Counted from the stretch's first letter, positions 22,560 through 34,412 are shown. The stretch: 64,000 nucleotides of DNA from Biomphalaria glabrata (GCF_947242115.1 NC_074715.1:27134376-27198375), one strand, 5' to 3'. Made by a program: numbers and translations. Notes: generated by a model from the sequence alone, not told the origin.

Positions 22560-22642
22560 ATTTTCTTATTACTTTTGTAAACCCCTAGGGAGTCTTTGTA
22601 GAATCTGGGAATCTATATAGATAAACTACTTTGGAATCACTG
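22560..22642 (+). mobile_element. Terminal remnant of the 24210-26029 hAT family
   Basis: The last 80 bases, ending ACTTTGGAATCACTG, match the terminal region of the hAT family (AGACCCC-type palindromic blocks in front of the end). No other part of the element is attached. Confidence 0.5.
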
Positions 22643-22849
22643 GTCTAGATCTATTACAAATTTAATTACATGATTGATCCTAACTAATTGATACAACTAC
22701 GCTTAAACAAGCTTTTCTTTTTAAAAGTATTTTTTTAAATTTTGCTTGCTTAACCTTCTACTTGTTCTTACCAAACAATGTTTATTTAGTTTTCCAAGAC
22801 ATTCGATTCTGGTAGGCCTCCAAAGTCATACCGAAGTGATCCCCTGTTT

Positions 22850-23900
22850 ACGACATCCACTCGATGTATTGGATCGCATGCCCAAGAAAAAGTCATGATA
22901 GATGTCAAATGTTTGTACACGTTATTTCTCCCACACCCAATCTATGATCAAGTGGAAATTTCGCAAAACTATTTGTTGTACCTCTCAACACAAGAATCAA
23001 TTTAAAAAATGTAACCAATTATTACTATTGGTAATTAATTTTCTTTGGACTAGAACAAGGAAAAGAAATCGTACTTGACAGATGTAGAGGTATAAGTTGA
23101 TTTGTCACTTTTATACTTTTTAAGACGCTATTAGTTTTGTGTGAAATGTCTGTCCGTCTGTCCCGTTTAGATCTCGTAAACTAGAAAAGACAGTGAAAAT
23201 CCGACATCATAATATTTTAGTCCATTCAAAGTTCTGATGACTTTTACAACTATCCACTATTAATAGTAACAAACACTGGAGGCACTTTAGTAGGAGAAAT
23301 CTGTATTTGCACTATTTTTAACACATTTATGCAAACGGTTTTTTATTTTTTGTCAAAAAAAACTTTTGGTAACATTTGTATTGCTAAGTTATGTAAGTTC
23401 TGTCATACTAACTACTACATTTACACACAAAAATTGTTTACTTTTTTTTTTTAAAGAGAAAAAGTCTCTTTAGTATGCATATAAGTGGGAAAAAAATGTA
23501 ACACAACAATTAATAAGTAGTTTTTTATATTATCACGTGAAAAAAAGGGATAACACACATGGCTAAAGGATTTTTTTTTAAATTTGTTTTTGAGGAATTA
23601 GAGATTGACCATTTACAAAGCAATTAGATATTCATTATAAGACATCAGTTAGGCCAGGTTCACATTTAACTTCACATTCACTTTCACCTATCCTTTGGTC
23701 TGCTGGACCGCTGGGGCACCACACAAGACCTCCATTCTTTTCTGTCATTTGTCTTTGATCGAATTTAATTCTGATGTTCTTTCTGAGAATACTGATACCT
23801 GTCTTTTTACCTGCCTGGGTGGACCACTTCGGGGGCCGATTTTGAGTTTGTGTTTCCACACAAACTGTCTTTGTAACCTTGTTTTTAGAGAATTAGGTCA
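22850..23900. repeat. Interspersed repeat U1, longer copy
   Basis: Blocks from 23130 to 23560 match U1 elsewhere. The segment 23620-23900 is a further block (TAAGACATCAGTTAGGCCAG, GGTCTGCTGGACCG, TTACCTGCCTGGGTGGACCA) repeated in the same order at 45060-45420. On the minus strand this block keeps a short open frame (GLVWCPSGPADQRIGE) that resembles a LINE tail, but that is a guess. Confidence 0.5.
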
Positions 23901-23947
23901 CCACTAAAAAGTTTGAAACTAACAATAGATAACAATAAAATCTTCTA

Positions 23948-24190
23948 TTTTCATATGCACTTCCATAGCAAAGTGGTTGAAGTATAGTCTTGAGCCCTCA
24001 AGTACAACATTTATTTTTTTTATATTTAAAATGCATTTAAAAAAAGGATTTACCTAAATACCCTTCTACCCTTCCCCTTTCCCAACTGGTCCAGATAAGT
24101 GATAGGATCATAAAATCACAGCGCATTGAGAAAGCTAAAAGCATGAAATTGCGATAAACAGATCAAAATGGAAAAAAAAATTCTAATCGC
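23948..24190 (+). repeat. tRNA-derived SINE, family S3, degraded
   Basis: Box A-like CATAGCAAAGTGGTTG near 23965 and a tail matching the copy at 21915-22130. Confidence 0.45.
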
Positions 24191-25044
24191 ACAGATTGTT
24201 AGTCTAGAGCAGTGATTCCCAAAAGGGTCTATATAGACCCCCAGGGGTCTACAAAGACCTCCAAGGGGTCTACGAAAGTAAAAAAATAAATTGGGGGTCT
24301 ATGAGATGTCCACGGGGGTCTACGGTAATAGATTTCATTTAAGCAGGTCGTTACGTAATTTTCACATTCCATTAATGTAATTATTTCCTACACTAATCTA
24401 TGATTTGTACCCGAGTTAATCATTTCAATATGTATCCTGCTATTGAAACGAAACATTGATGTATTCAATTTCAATACTTATTTAAATAGCTTAATTTTGT
24501 CTACATGTAGCTAATATTTAGAAAAAAAAAAAGAAATGTAGACAGTACAGCATTAATTATTTAAAATTGGGATTCATTCCTTCCTTGTTAAACACACAGT
24601 TGCCTAAGTGACTCTTTTATGACGATATGAGACCAGTTACGCTGAAGGATCATCTGAGACAATGCCACCCTGACAAAAATTAAGATTTAAACAACTTTTG
24701 AACACTCAAAGTTCAGAATAGACCCACTAATTCTCTGTTCGACATCATATAGAGAAGATGATGGTTTGTGAGAGTCTTTCAAGATTTCTCTACTTATAGC
24801 AAAATACGGAAAACAGCAAAGGTCAAACATTGAATCTACCAGCCGTTTTACAAAAACCTACATCTGTTACTATTAAAAGAATTTCTTTAAGCGACAATAC
24901 AGTTTAAGGTCGCTTCGGTGGCATGAGTTATAAAATTAAAAGCTTCTTATGTAAATCTTTGCACAAGATAGAAATACAGCTTGGTCTGACAAGGTGTAGC
25001 GCTGTGTGCTAAAAACTGTCTAATGGTCACCATCTTATCTCATC

Positions 25045-25180
25045 TCATCTATGCCTGTGGTCCTTTCTGGGCATAGGCCACTAACCAGCTTTCTCCAGGC
25101 ATCTCGGTTCTGGCCGAGACTTTCCAACTGTTCCCACGTCTTGCCCATCTGCTAGGCATCTGCTTCCAAATCGCGGTGCC
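25045..25180 (-). mobile_element. LINE 3' end fragment, minus strand
   Basis: On the minus strand one frame gives RDAWRKLVSGLCPE, resembling the C-terminal tail of jockey/RTE-type ORF2 proteins, followed by GATGAGATGAGATAAG as a 3' tail. It is nested in the hAT at 24210-26029. Confidence 0.45.
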
Positions 25181-25198
25181 ATGGTAAAGCTCGAGCAG

Positions 25199-25590
25199 TC
25201 TTCCATCAGCTTAAGAACACCTGGGGATCTGGGGAAAAAAAGCACGACCACCACGATTAGGCTCTTTAACACCATTGTTAAACCAATACTACTTTATGGA
25301 GCATAGACCTGGAGAACCACCATCACCACCATGAAACAATCCAGGTATTCAACAATACCTGCCTGAGGAAGATTCTTATAATCCGCTGGCCAGACAATAT
25401 CTCGATTGAGGAACAGTGGCAAAGAACAAAGCAGCAGCCCATTGAAGTAGATATCCTTCAGAGACGCTGGAAATGGATAGGTCACACCCTTCGCCAGCCT
25501 GCATCCAGCATAACAAGCAAGCCCTAGCCTGGAACCCACAGGGAAAGAAGAAGAGGGGACGGCCTAGGGATACATGGCGCGAATTGTCAC
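25199..25590 (+). mobile_element. LINE ORF2 C-terminal fragment, plus strand
   Basis: Conceptual pieces are TIRLFNTIVKPILLYGA, then NTCLRKILIIRWPDNISIEE, then ILQRRWKWIGHTLRQP and NPQGKKKRGRPRDTWR. This order is the standard C-terminal block of RTE/jockey-type LINE reverse transcriptases. A TAG stop follows LLYGA, and at least two frameshifts separate the pieces (near 25335 and 25525). It is inserted in the hAT at 24210-26029. Confidence 0.75.
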
Positions 25591-26159
25591 CGTCTCTTTA
25601 TATTTCCTTAAGGTTGACCGACGAGACCTGGTTTAGGCTCCAGTTACTCGCCTTTGCCCCTCTCCTATTAATGAAAACAGTTCCGCAGATTTAATATTTG
25701 AGCCACACGTGAAAGATCAAGAAATACACGAGCAACTGCTCTTTGCGAAACCTTTTACAATGATACTTAAGGCATATTCACTAATTAATTAATTAATATT
25801 TAATGTTAGAAAGACTAATTCATAGAAAAACAGATTCGTATATTAAACATTATATCCGTAGATGTGTAGTTTTAAATTACTATTTCACTCTTCAACTCAC
25901 TATAGTTAGAAATTTGTTTAAAAATAATGTTGATGAATTTGCAAAAATTTGCAAGTTGAGTAGGGGGTCTACCGAAAACCAGAAAACATGCCAAGGGGTC
26001 TACGAGACAAAAAAGTTTGGGAACCACTGGTCTAGAGTCTAGATGTACTACAAATGTATTTACGTGACTAAATCCAAACTAACAGATACAACTTCGTTAA
26101 ATGTAAGCTTTTTTTTTTTTCGTATTTTTATATTTATATAGTATAGTGGAGTATATCTT

Positions 26160-27083
26160 CTTCTTATATGATACAGACGTTACTTCAAAAAAGAAGATGA
26201 TTACTTCCTACGCGTCATGCATTTAGTAATGCATATTAACCAATGACTTAAATTCTGGTTTTCACTGGTTTTCCTGGCTAGCTCATGCACCCCATTCCAT
26301 GCTCTAATAGCGCTAGGGAAGAAGGAGCTTTTGTACAAATTTGTCCTATCATATGGAACGAGGAATGTGCCCATATCTTTGTGTCTTTCAGAGTATTTTA
26401 TTAAATTTTGTTTTTGTATTTGAAGGGTATGGTTCAGTGTTTTATGTATAATTGCTACTTTACTTTTAAGTCTTCTGTCCTGAAGGCTTTCTAAATTTAG
26501 TGATTTTACTAAAGGTGTTACTCTAGTCAAATGTGAATGTTCGTTTGTTATGAATCGCACTGCTCTATTTTGTGTCTGTTCTAGTTTCTTAATGTTTTCT
26601 TGAGTTGAGGGGTCCCAAACAGAGGATGCATATTGGCCTAACCAAGGTTAAATAACATTTTAGTTTTATGTTCTTATTTGATTTATAGAAATTTCTTTTA
26701 ATAAATCCTAATGCTTTGTTTGATTTTTTTTTAAAGTTTCATCAATATGGGGATTCCAGACAGTTTTTCATTTATTGTAACACCTAGGTATTTTGCGTTT
26801 TTAGTCTGTGTTACTGGTTTGCCATGAATAAGATAAGTGGAATTAATTTGTTTTAGTTTTTTTTGTTACTCTTAACAACTGACATTTTTCTGGGTGGAAA
26901 GACATGCTCCAATTTGATTCCCATTTCTGTAATTCATCTAATTCTCTTTGTAAAATATCTGTGTCTTGTGTTGTTTTTATTGTTCTATATATTATGCAAT
27001 CGTCTGCAAATAATCTGACTTTTGTTCCTGAACTAATGCAATTCGGTAAATCATTTACGTTTTAGTATAGACTGTACTGAGAC
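26160..27083 (-). mobile_element. LINE, L2/CR1-like, RT and C-terminus (interrupted)
   Basis: The minus strand reads VNDLPNCISS and the FADD catalytic motif of reverse transcriptase (at about 26999-27010), then WESNWSMSFHPEKCQLL, then a C-terminal part with LESLQDRRLKSKVAIIHKTL, FFPSAIRAWNGV. This is the usual tail of L2/CR1-type LINEs. Stops and frameshifts lie between the blocks. The 3' end is the TTACAGACGTTACTTC-type tail (on +, GATACAGACGTTACTTC). Its 5' part continues at 29883 beyond a hAT inserted at 27084-29882. Confidence 0.8.
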
Positions 27084-27198
27084 CAGGGGCGGACTGGGTA
27101 TCAAAATCGGCCCGGGCATTACCATATAAACCGGCCCACAAATGGCATGTCATGTACTTTCGGTGTGTGTGTGGGGGGGGGGGTAAACCCCCTCCGCA

Positions 27199-27201
<3 letters not shown>

Positions 27202-27247
<46 letters not shown>
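27202..27247 (+). repeat. (TA)n microsatellite
   Basis: About 22 TA units inside the hAT at 27084-29882. Confidence 0.95.
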
Positions 27248-27249
<2 letters not shown>

Positions 27250-27954
27250 TGTGTGTATATGTAATTAATCTTCATTACATTCTTACCTTTCATTCTTTTA
27301 AACGTTTTTTTCTACTCTAGAATACTCTCTTCCTATAATTAGTGAAAGGTAGTACACACCGCCAAGGGACAGCTACAGCTAGGAAGACTGGGGGAGCGCC
27401 GTAAGCTCCCCCAGTGGCCCGGATCCAATCATTATTTCCGTTATTTTAAGCTTTAAAAAATGCATATTTTGAGGTATCTACAGTGCAATTAGCCTGCTAC
27501 TCTTCCGCTAAAAAAATCAAAAACTAAATCTTCTATTCACTGGAGTCCAGCGACTGTTAGAAAATGGTAAAATGCTTTACTTTTGTACTGGAAAAAAAAG
27601 GGGGGGGGGGGAAACCACAAAACCCCTTTTGGCTACGCTCATGAAATTTGGTGACTGTAGTTTGCTTAAGTTGGCTGCACTGGGGAAGTAAGTAAAGTTT
27701 CCCTTTCAGACAATAAGATCTGAGGCCAGTGATGGTTTGAATTCCTCCCCTCTCGGCTACGCCCATGTGTTTTATCATAGGTGTAAGCCTAATTCTATTC
27801 AAAATATATAAAGTTTGATAACGCATCGAAAACTGGATGTATGCTTTCGTAGGCTTACATAATGTATTCTATTTATAGATCTACATGTATGTAGTCTGAA
27901 AACTATAGACACTACAATAGCAGCCTTAATGAGTTTCAAACTTTTTGGTATTAC

Positions 27955-28095
27955 TTATAGATTACAGACGTTTCTTCAAAGAAATAAAATACTTAGGTCC
28001 TACGCATTTCACGTGTCAATCTAGTCATGCATGTTGATGTGTGACTTAAAATATGCTAAATCATTGTTTTTCCTGCCTGACAACCCATTCCTTTA
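27955..28095 (-). mobile_element. LINE 3' fragment, L2/CR1-like family
   Basis: It matches the 3' end of the copies at 26160 and 51645 (ATTACAGACGTTTCTTCAAA, then TGTCAATCTAGTCATGCATG). It is nested in the hAT at 27084-29882. Confidence 0.55.
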
Positions 28096-28136
28096 AAGTG
28101 GTATCACCACAAATACAAAACTAGGGGTCTATCGAG

Positions 28137-28748
28137 CCGTCATCCTCTACATTGCTCTATGCCTCAGAAACATGGATAGTGTACAGTTAACATGCAAAGA
28201 AACTGAATCACTTCCACATGACATGTCTGTGAAAAATACTGATTGTCAAATGGCAAGACAAAATACCAAATACTGAAGTCCTTCAAAGAGCCGGTCTGCA
28301 AAGCATTCACACACCCTGATGCAATCCCAGCTGCGATCGGCTGGACACGTATGCATAATGGAAGACCACCGCATCCCTAAACGACTCTTGTATGGCCAAC
28401 TAAGCGAAGGAAAGCGCTCTCAATGTGGTCAAAGAAAACGCTTCAGGGACACCCTCAAAGCTTCTCTGAAGGCGTTCAGCATAGACCCATCCACCTGGGA
28501 GACAGAGGCACATGGCAGAGCATCATGACGTCGCGCTATGACAACTGGCGCATAGGTTGCTGAGGAAAAGAGAACAAAGCTGGCAGAAGAAAAAACGCCA
28601 GAGAAGAAAAGCAAGACAAACGACACTAGCTCCAGATGGAATAACCTGCCCAGTGTGCTGCCGAACATTCCGGGCTCACATAGGTCTCACCAGCCACACG
28701 AGGAGACATAAAACCCCAGTGCAAGGCCCTCAGCCCCCTGGATGACAA
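28137..28748 (+). mobile_element. LINE ORF2 C-terminus with terminal C2H2 finger
   Basis: Reading the plus strand gives LNHFHMTCL, KILIVKWQDKIPNTEVLQRA, MQSQLRSAGHVCIMEDHRIP, KRLLYGQLSEGKRSQCGQ, then a basic stretch, and at the end CPVCCRTFRAHIGLTSHTRR followed by H, a C2H2-type finger. This is the C-terminal part of a widespread animal LINE ORF2. Stops near 28190 and 28530 and a shift near 28550 show that it is dead. It lies inside the hAT at 27084-29882. Confidence 0.8.
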
Positions 28749-29183
28749 AGTGGTCATAATCGAACTACGATGGACGAACTATATATATTCCTTTAAAAGA
28801 TAAGAGAAAGCAGAACGGTTAGAGAGGTACTTCTAAATGTGAAAAGCTCTTGCTTCGTCCTAGTACATTCTCAAAAACGAGATTTGTATATCAATATATT
28901 ATTTAAAATATAAATGATTCTAAATCTCCTTTCATTAAATATCGGATGTGACAGCGCTATATAAATTATTGTAATTATTGTAATAATTTTCATCATCAAT
29001 GACTTCATACTAAGCATAAGTTTGCCGTTAATCACAACGGTATAAAATTGATTTAGATCTAGATTTATGTTTTAATTAAATAATACTTTTTTTTGTAAGC
29101 CATAAGTGTAGTATTTTTAGATCTATGTTATTACAAATAAACAACAAGAAACTTACTTTTTCTTTTCAAATCGCAGAAAGTAG

Positions 29184-29233
29184 AACTACTGTTTTTGTAC
29201 AGTAGTTAGAACTACTGTTTTTGTACAGTAGTT
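29184..29233. repeat. Tandemly duplicated hairpin
   Basis: Two copies, 26 bp apart, of AACTACTGT-loop-ACAGTAGTT with a 6-base loop. The 9-bp stems are perfect. Confidence 0.85.
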
Positions 29234-29882
29234 ACGCTGAGGTTGTCAATTGTAGTCAAACTGAATTTCCATTACATTGAATCAATAAAAATTATCTTAT
29301 CTTATCTTTATACCCATATTGAGCTGTGAATAAGTTGGTTGGTTTGCAATTTCGCGGCTGTGTATGTGTTATGTCTAATTGTCTCCCCTTTTGCCGCGTT
29401 ATATCAATGTTTTCTAAATTATCCTTTCCCATCCCTCTTTTTCGTTAACTTTCATGGAACCATCAAAAGACGGGTGAGGGAAGGAGCAAAACAAAATAGG
29501 AGTGCCATCAAAGGCCCATGCCGACCAGCAAAATGATCAGGCCAAACACAGTCTCGAAGACATCAAAGTAGTGTTGAAGGCCATGCCGCTCATGCATAGC
29601 AGAAAGTACGGTCTAACGTTTTACAAATGATAATACGTACAGTGTATAGTGTAATTCTTAAATTTTATTCTTGTTGAATTTCAAACAAAATTAATTGTAA
29701 TAATAATTTAAAAAAAAACAACAACAAGAAAACGTGTTCGGGCCTTTGTGTCTTGCTGCTGTCACTTTTTTTTTAAAGTTGTCTGCATTGAATTTTTTTT
29801 CTTTGGTCGCGACCAGACCGGCCCATTTGGTACCGGCCCACCGGGCATTTGCCCGTTTGCCCATATAGCCAGTCCGCCCCTG

Positions 29883-29945
29883 ACTGAGACTATTCTTGCT
29901 CAATTAAACCATAGTGACAAACATTCTGGGGCCCAATTACAATTA
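29883..29945 (-). mobile_element. 5' continuation of the interrupted LINE
   Basis: The minus strand continues toward the N-terminal side of the RT block left at 27083 (Q-Y-S-L-Y before N-V-N-D-L-P). The first eight bases are the target duplication of the inserted hAT. Homology fades after about 60 bases. Confidence 0.45.
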
Positions 29946-29949
29946 TTAC

Positions 29950-30899
29950 AATAACATTATTACAACTATAATAATATTGTTGGATGCATTAAAATCTATT
30001 TAAAAACTAATTAAACACATACAAACAAATGTTTTTAAAGTTTATTTCATCTTTTTTATGAATTAACAGTAATAAAATCTCCGGAACAGTGTAAATGTTA
30101 GATCTCAAGAGAAAAAAAAAAACAATTAGCACCTACATCAAATGTGTTTTAAAATATTTTTAATACAAATTCAAAGAGTTAGAACTAAATATTTGCTAAT
30201 TCTACTTAATGCTGCAGTTGTACTCTAGTAGGTTTACTGCTAAATTTCGACATAAAATATTCATAAAGGTTAGAATGTATTAAAAATGCAAGACCCTAGC
30301 TGTATGCATACAGCAAGAACACAATAAACTAACATCATAGGTCAACAAGTTCAAGGTCATATAAGTTCGTTCTACACATCTTTACACATTGGAATGATCC
30401 TTTTGTAATCAAGAATTTTAGTGAACAGATACGTTACATTATGAATATTATAGTGGGTAAATACAAAATGATTACAGACACAATATATATATATCTGCAA
30501 TCACACCAATGTGATAACGAAAAATAAATTACTTAAGTTATTTGTTTTGTTACAAATCTGTAGTTTGTACATACTAAATACACACTAACAACGCTAACAG
30601 AATAATACAAATACAATAGTTCCAACACATTCATGCTAATCATAATCTGTTGATTAATGTAACTCTCTGACATTAACATCTCAATGTCTCTGACATTAAC
30701 ATCTCATTAGTTGATTGTTTATGTAGCCTTAATGTAGACTTCACATTGGAACCTTTAAGAACTGCAGTGCTGAGTTTTCTTTTGTCGAACATTTAAACTT
30801 CATCAGTTTAATTGTATATAAAGAGCTGCTTAATTGGATTACGTTGATGGGAAACAGAAATAATGAAATATTGTTGCTATCAAGTCAATTTGAATACAT
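29950..30899 (-). other. 3' flank / likely 3' UTR of ubiquitin-like gene B
   Basis: An AT-rich stretch with no recognised repeat. On the minus strand AATAAA lies at 30041-30046, about 855 bases after the stop. That would give a 3' UTR of just under 0.9 kb. Confidence 0.4.
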
Positions 30900-31484
30900 T
30901 TAACCACCTCTCAGCCTTGCAGTCAGATGAATTGTTGAGTGCTCACGTATATTGTAATGTGATAGTTTCATTCCGCGCTCCAAATTCTTACCAGCATAAG
31001 TCAGTTTCTGCTGATCCAATGGGATATCGAGCTTCTGTTGGATCAGCGTCATCAGTTTCTCCACCAGGAATGTGGAAGTTACTTCAAAAGCATAGTTTCT
31101 GCTGTCTGCAAAGTTGTTAACAAATATCTGGAAACATTTGGGAGGATCTGGTTTGACTTCTGGAGGTTTCACGGGCCTACAATGTCCATTAGGCTTGGCA
31201 TTCTGGTCATTGACCTCCCCAATCGTGATGGTTGCTATTTGACTGGTGGCACTGTTAAGTCCATTTTGGCATATTGGTGGCCGTGTCGGAGCACTAACTA
31301 ATTCTCCGTTCACTTTCACGATATTCTTCGTGACTGTTTCTCCTGGCTTAGCTGTGACAGAGGCGCTGTTGGGCTGGGCTTTGCGAGCGCGTCTTGGAGA
31401 TTCGCTAACAGATGCTGTTATAGTCAGAGATGACTGGCTGCTGTCATCATGGTCCATGGCGCTAGAGGATCGACTATTTGGCAT
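30900..31484 (-). CDS. Ubiquitin-like protein B, N-terminally extended, ends RLRGG
   Basis: An intact 194-residue frame. The N-terminal extension (1-117) is Ser-rich and closely parallels gene [34 protein letters not shown], then [13 protein letters not shown] at 84-96. The ubiquitin fold is residues 118-194: [33 protein letters not shown], with the stop directly after Gly-Gly, so no processing is needed. By ubiquitin numbering Lys48 and His68 are kept, Ile44 is Thr, Lys63 is Glu and Arg72 is kept. The ATG at 31482-31484 is chosen because it is the first ATG after the strong acceptor TCTTCTTCTCTACAG (exon starts 31516) and aligns with the start of gene A. Same strand and structure as A, C and D. 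Confidence 0.92.
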   Translation of the reverse strand: MPNSRSSSAMDHDDSSQSSLTITASVSESPRRARKAQPNSASVTAKPGETVTKNIVKVNGELVSAPTRPPICQNGLNSATSQIATITIGEVNDQNAKPNGHCRPVKPPEVKPDPPKCFQIFVNNFADSRNYAFEVTSTFLVEKLMTLIQQKLDIPLDQQKLTYAGKNLERGMKLSHYNIREHSTIHLTARLRGG

Positions 31485-32449
31485 AGACTCCACTGTCAGG
31501 ACGAGATAATTCTATTCTGTAGAGAAGAAGAAAAAAATAATTTAGTAAGAAGACAGTTTGAAAAGGTTGTTGGGTTTTTTTTTTTGTTCTTTTATTTGTA
31601 TTTTATCAGACATATTTTTAATTTGTACTTTTGATTAATTAAATCTGATAGCAAACACAAACACACCCACATGTTATAGCTATGTATAGGCCTAATACCT
31701 TTAACACCATAAGACTTCCAAATTTTATGAAGGTAACTTTCACTTAAACTATCGTTCAGGATTTACTTATAGAAATGGCTTGAAAAGAAATTAAAATGAA
31801 GAGAATACTGATCAACAGCGTCTTGTGTCGAGCTGTTAGTAGAGCATCTAATATAAAGTGCATAGCCGTTGGAGAAACATGTATCCCATAACGAGATAGG
31901 TAGAGAAAAAATATTCTAGTACCTAACAAAAATATATATTAAATAGTTTTAAGACTAAGACTAAGACTGCTTTATTGATCCTTACGGAAATTTGTTGTGA
32001 TTATAAGGACTCGTTTCTCATATAAAGACAACACAACAGAAAAATACACATAAATACAACAGACAACATAAAGAGTTCATTCAGCGACTACACACAGGTA
32101 TCTGGGTGCATTTCATGTTCCCTGATCAATGAGTGGCTGTGATAGAGTCTGACCGAGTGAGGAAAAAAGAGTCGCTGGGCTGTTTTCTTTGTTTTCCCTT
32201 TCTTTCTCACAATTAACTTAGAATGTAGACACTATGATATGACCAAGAATATAAATAATAATATTAACCCTATTATAAAAAATATTAGATCACGTTAGTT
32301 AATTAGAATACAAAAGTAATAAAGATAAAAACATACATTGTGTTGTGAAACTCCTGCACTTCAAACTGTTTAATCCAATGTTTACCACTTTAGTTTTGTT
32401 TAGACAACTTGTTCGAGAAGACTAAATGATGGGCTATGAAGTGCTCACC

Positions 32450-32565
32450 TTTTTTATAGGGTCTACTGATACCGAAACCGAAGGTGCTTTCCCTTGAGCC
32501 ACGTCATTTCGGTTATTCCCGTTAATGACATCTTTAACTTGCAAAGGTTTCGTGGTTTTTATATA
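32450..32565 (-). promoter_or_regulatory. Putative promoter region of ubiquitin-like gene B
   Basis: On the minus strand there are two TATA-like boxes: TATATAAAA at 32557-32565 and TATAAAAAA at 32450-32458. Between them lie AACCGAAAT (32506-32514) and CCGAAACCGAAGG on + (from 32473), which fit the IRF core AANNGAAA fully and in seven of eight bases, a CRE-like TGACGT at about 32501-32506, and an NF-kB-like GGGAATAACC (32511-32520). If the upper TATA is used, AAAAAAG followed by GTGAGC at about 32444-32449 would be a good first-intron donor. Which arrangement is right cannot be decided here. Confidence 0.4.
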
Positions 32566-32739
32566 TAGATCTCTCTCTACTCTCTATATATGTGTATATA
32601 ATTAGCCATTGCGGTATGATAAAATCGATTTTTTTTATCTTTAGAATTCTAAACATTTTTAATGTTCAAACACGAAGATTAAAAAAATTCTTTTTAAGAA
32701 ATTTATAAATTAGTTAATGATATAAATTAACAGAAATAA

Positions 32740-33095
32740 TAGAAGTAGATAATTGCAGTAGTAATAATAATAACCTCGCCATCTGCTGCTCCCAAGCCCG
32801 GGTGAGAAAGCAGGAGGTTTTGGCGTGGGGCTAGCGACCCCACCCTGTAAAACCTCAATTGCTTACAGAAACGGTAAACTTTAAACATAAAGATAATTTT
32901 ACATGCGGCGAGGGAGGTCAAACCCCGATGACGGTGTTGGACCAAACCCAACAGGACGTCCAATTACCGGTCAGATCAGTGGACACCAGTTGGGCAGAGG
33001 CTTCATACATTGTCATTGACAGATCTTTGTGGAGACAGCTTGCAGCCCAAAGCGCAGAGGGAGATGTAAGAGTACATCTAAGTAAGAAATAAAAG
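32740..33095 (+). mobile_element. LINE ORF2 C-terminal fragment
   Basis: The plus strand gives TSWAEASYIVIDRSLWRQLA followed by AQSAEGDVRV, homologous to the fragment at 54215-54610 (WKQLASECAERRG). This is the extreme C-terminus of a CR1/RTE-like ORF2. Preceding sequence is only weakly recognisable. Confidence 0.6.
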
Positions 33096-33562
33096 GAATA
33101 ACTGTAATAATAAGAATAAACAATTAACAACGCTTGAGAGTCCGAGAGAGGTGTAGACAGAGGCAATACACAATTGTAAGTAGAAAAGAAAGGATGAAAA
33201 GAGAGTAACCATTTATCTATACAATGTCTTGAATTGAAGTCCTATAAAAGTTATAATCTTCTTTCAACAATGGTGACAGTTCAACCATTTGGTGACTTAC
33301 TAAACAAAACATTTGGTGTCCTTCCATCTATAACAAAGATTGAGAGATATATGTTACTGTGATGATGAACTGTGAAAGTTGGTATTGGACTTCAAGCATA
33401 GTATTCAAGTAAAATATAAGCAACAGTCAGCTAGGTCTATCTTCTGGTGCAGGTCATGTGGTCACCGTTTCGGATTGTTAACACTCATATTCTTCCCTTG
33501 TGCCGAGAACGAGGCGAACAAAGTTACAGTAATAATACTTATTGGCTATTAAAAGGAAGCAC

Positions 33563-34412
33563 AATGTGTTATTGTTTAAAAAAGTAATGATCAATCCAAC
33601 TGATGTGTTATTATTTAGAAAGTAATGAACCCGACTGATGTGTTATTGTTTAGAAAGTAATGATCAACCCGACTGATGTGTTATTGTTTAGAAAGTAATG
33701 ATCAACCCAACTGATGTGTTATTGTTTGGAAAGTAATGATCAACACAACTGATGTGTTATTGTTTAGAAAGTAATGATCAACCCAACCGATGTGTTATTG
33801 TTTAGAAAGTAATGATCAACCCGACTGATGTGTTATTGTTTAGAAAGTAATGATCAACCCAACCGATGTGTTATTGTTTAGAAAGTAAGGATCAACCCAA
33901 CTGATGTGTTATTGTTTAGAAAGTAATGATCAACCCAACCGATGTGTTATTGTTTAGAAAGTAATGATCAACCCGACTGATGTGTTATTGTTTAGAAAGT
34001 AATGATCAACCCAACCGATGTGTTATTGTTTAGAAAGTAAGGATCAACCCAACTGATGTGTTATTGTTTAGAAAGTAAAGATCAACCCAACTGATGTGTT
34101 ATTGTTTAGAAAGTAATGATCAACCCGACTGATGTGTTATTGTTTAGAAAGTAATGATCAACCCAACTGATGTGTTATTGTTTAGAAAGTAATGATCAAC
34201 CCAACTGATGTGTTATTGTTTAGAAAGTAATGATCAACCCGACTGATGTGTTATTGTTTAGAAAGTAATGATCAACCCAACTGATGTGTTATTGTTTAGA
34301 AAGTAATGATCAACCCAACTGATGTGTTATTGTTTAGAAAGTAATGATCAACCCAACTGATGTGTTATTGTTAAGAAAGTAATGATCAACCCAACTGATG
34401 TGTTATCGTTTT
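33563..34412 (+). repeat. 38-bp minisatellite
   Basis: About 22 units of TGATGTGTTATTGTTTAGAA plus AGTAATGATCAACCCAAC, differing mainly at CCAACT/CCGACT/CCAACC. Confidence 0.96.

Larger units (their letters stand above)
24210..26029 (+). mobile_element. hAT-like DNA transposon, BED/SCAND3-type, degraded
   Basis: Ends are CAGTGATTCCCAA and TTGGGAACCACTG, inverted repeats with one mismatch. The 8-bp target duplication GTCTAGAG is identical at 24202-24209 and 26030-26037. Interior subterminal blocks are AGACCCC/GGGGTCT palindromes. A coding remnant on + at about 24630-24960 contains TLKDHLRQCHPDK and LLIAKYGK, typical of the zinc-finger and following region of hAT-type transposases related to ZBED5/SCAND3. 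It is broken by stops and by the LINE pieces at 25045-25590, so it is non-functional. Confidence 0.8.
27084..29882. mobile_element. hAT-like element, CAGGGGCGGACTGG ends, composite
   Basis: The terminal inverted repeats CAGGGGCGGACTGG / CCAGTCCGCCCCTG are perfect over 14 bp. The 8-bp target duplication ACTGAGAC is identical at 27076-27083 and 29883-29890, as expected for hAT. Both subterminal regions are rich in GGCCCG/CGGGCC. The interior is a patchwork: a (TA)n run, a strong hairpin at 27388-27414, an end of the CATGGGCGTAGCC family near 27770, two LINE pieces (27955-28095, 28137-28748) and a tandem hairpin at 29184-29233. No transposase frame was seen, so it is non-autonomous. Confidence 0.85.

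Noticed and set aside
23635-23859. 74-codon minus-strand frame
   Set aside because: Lies in a dispersed repeat block also present at 45060-45420; no independent gene support.
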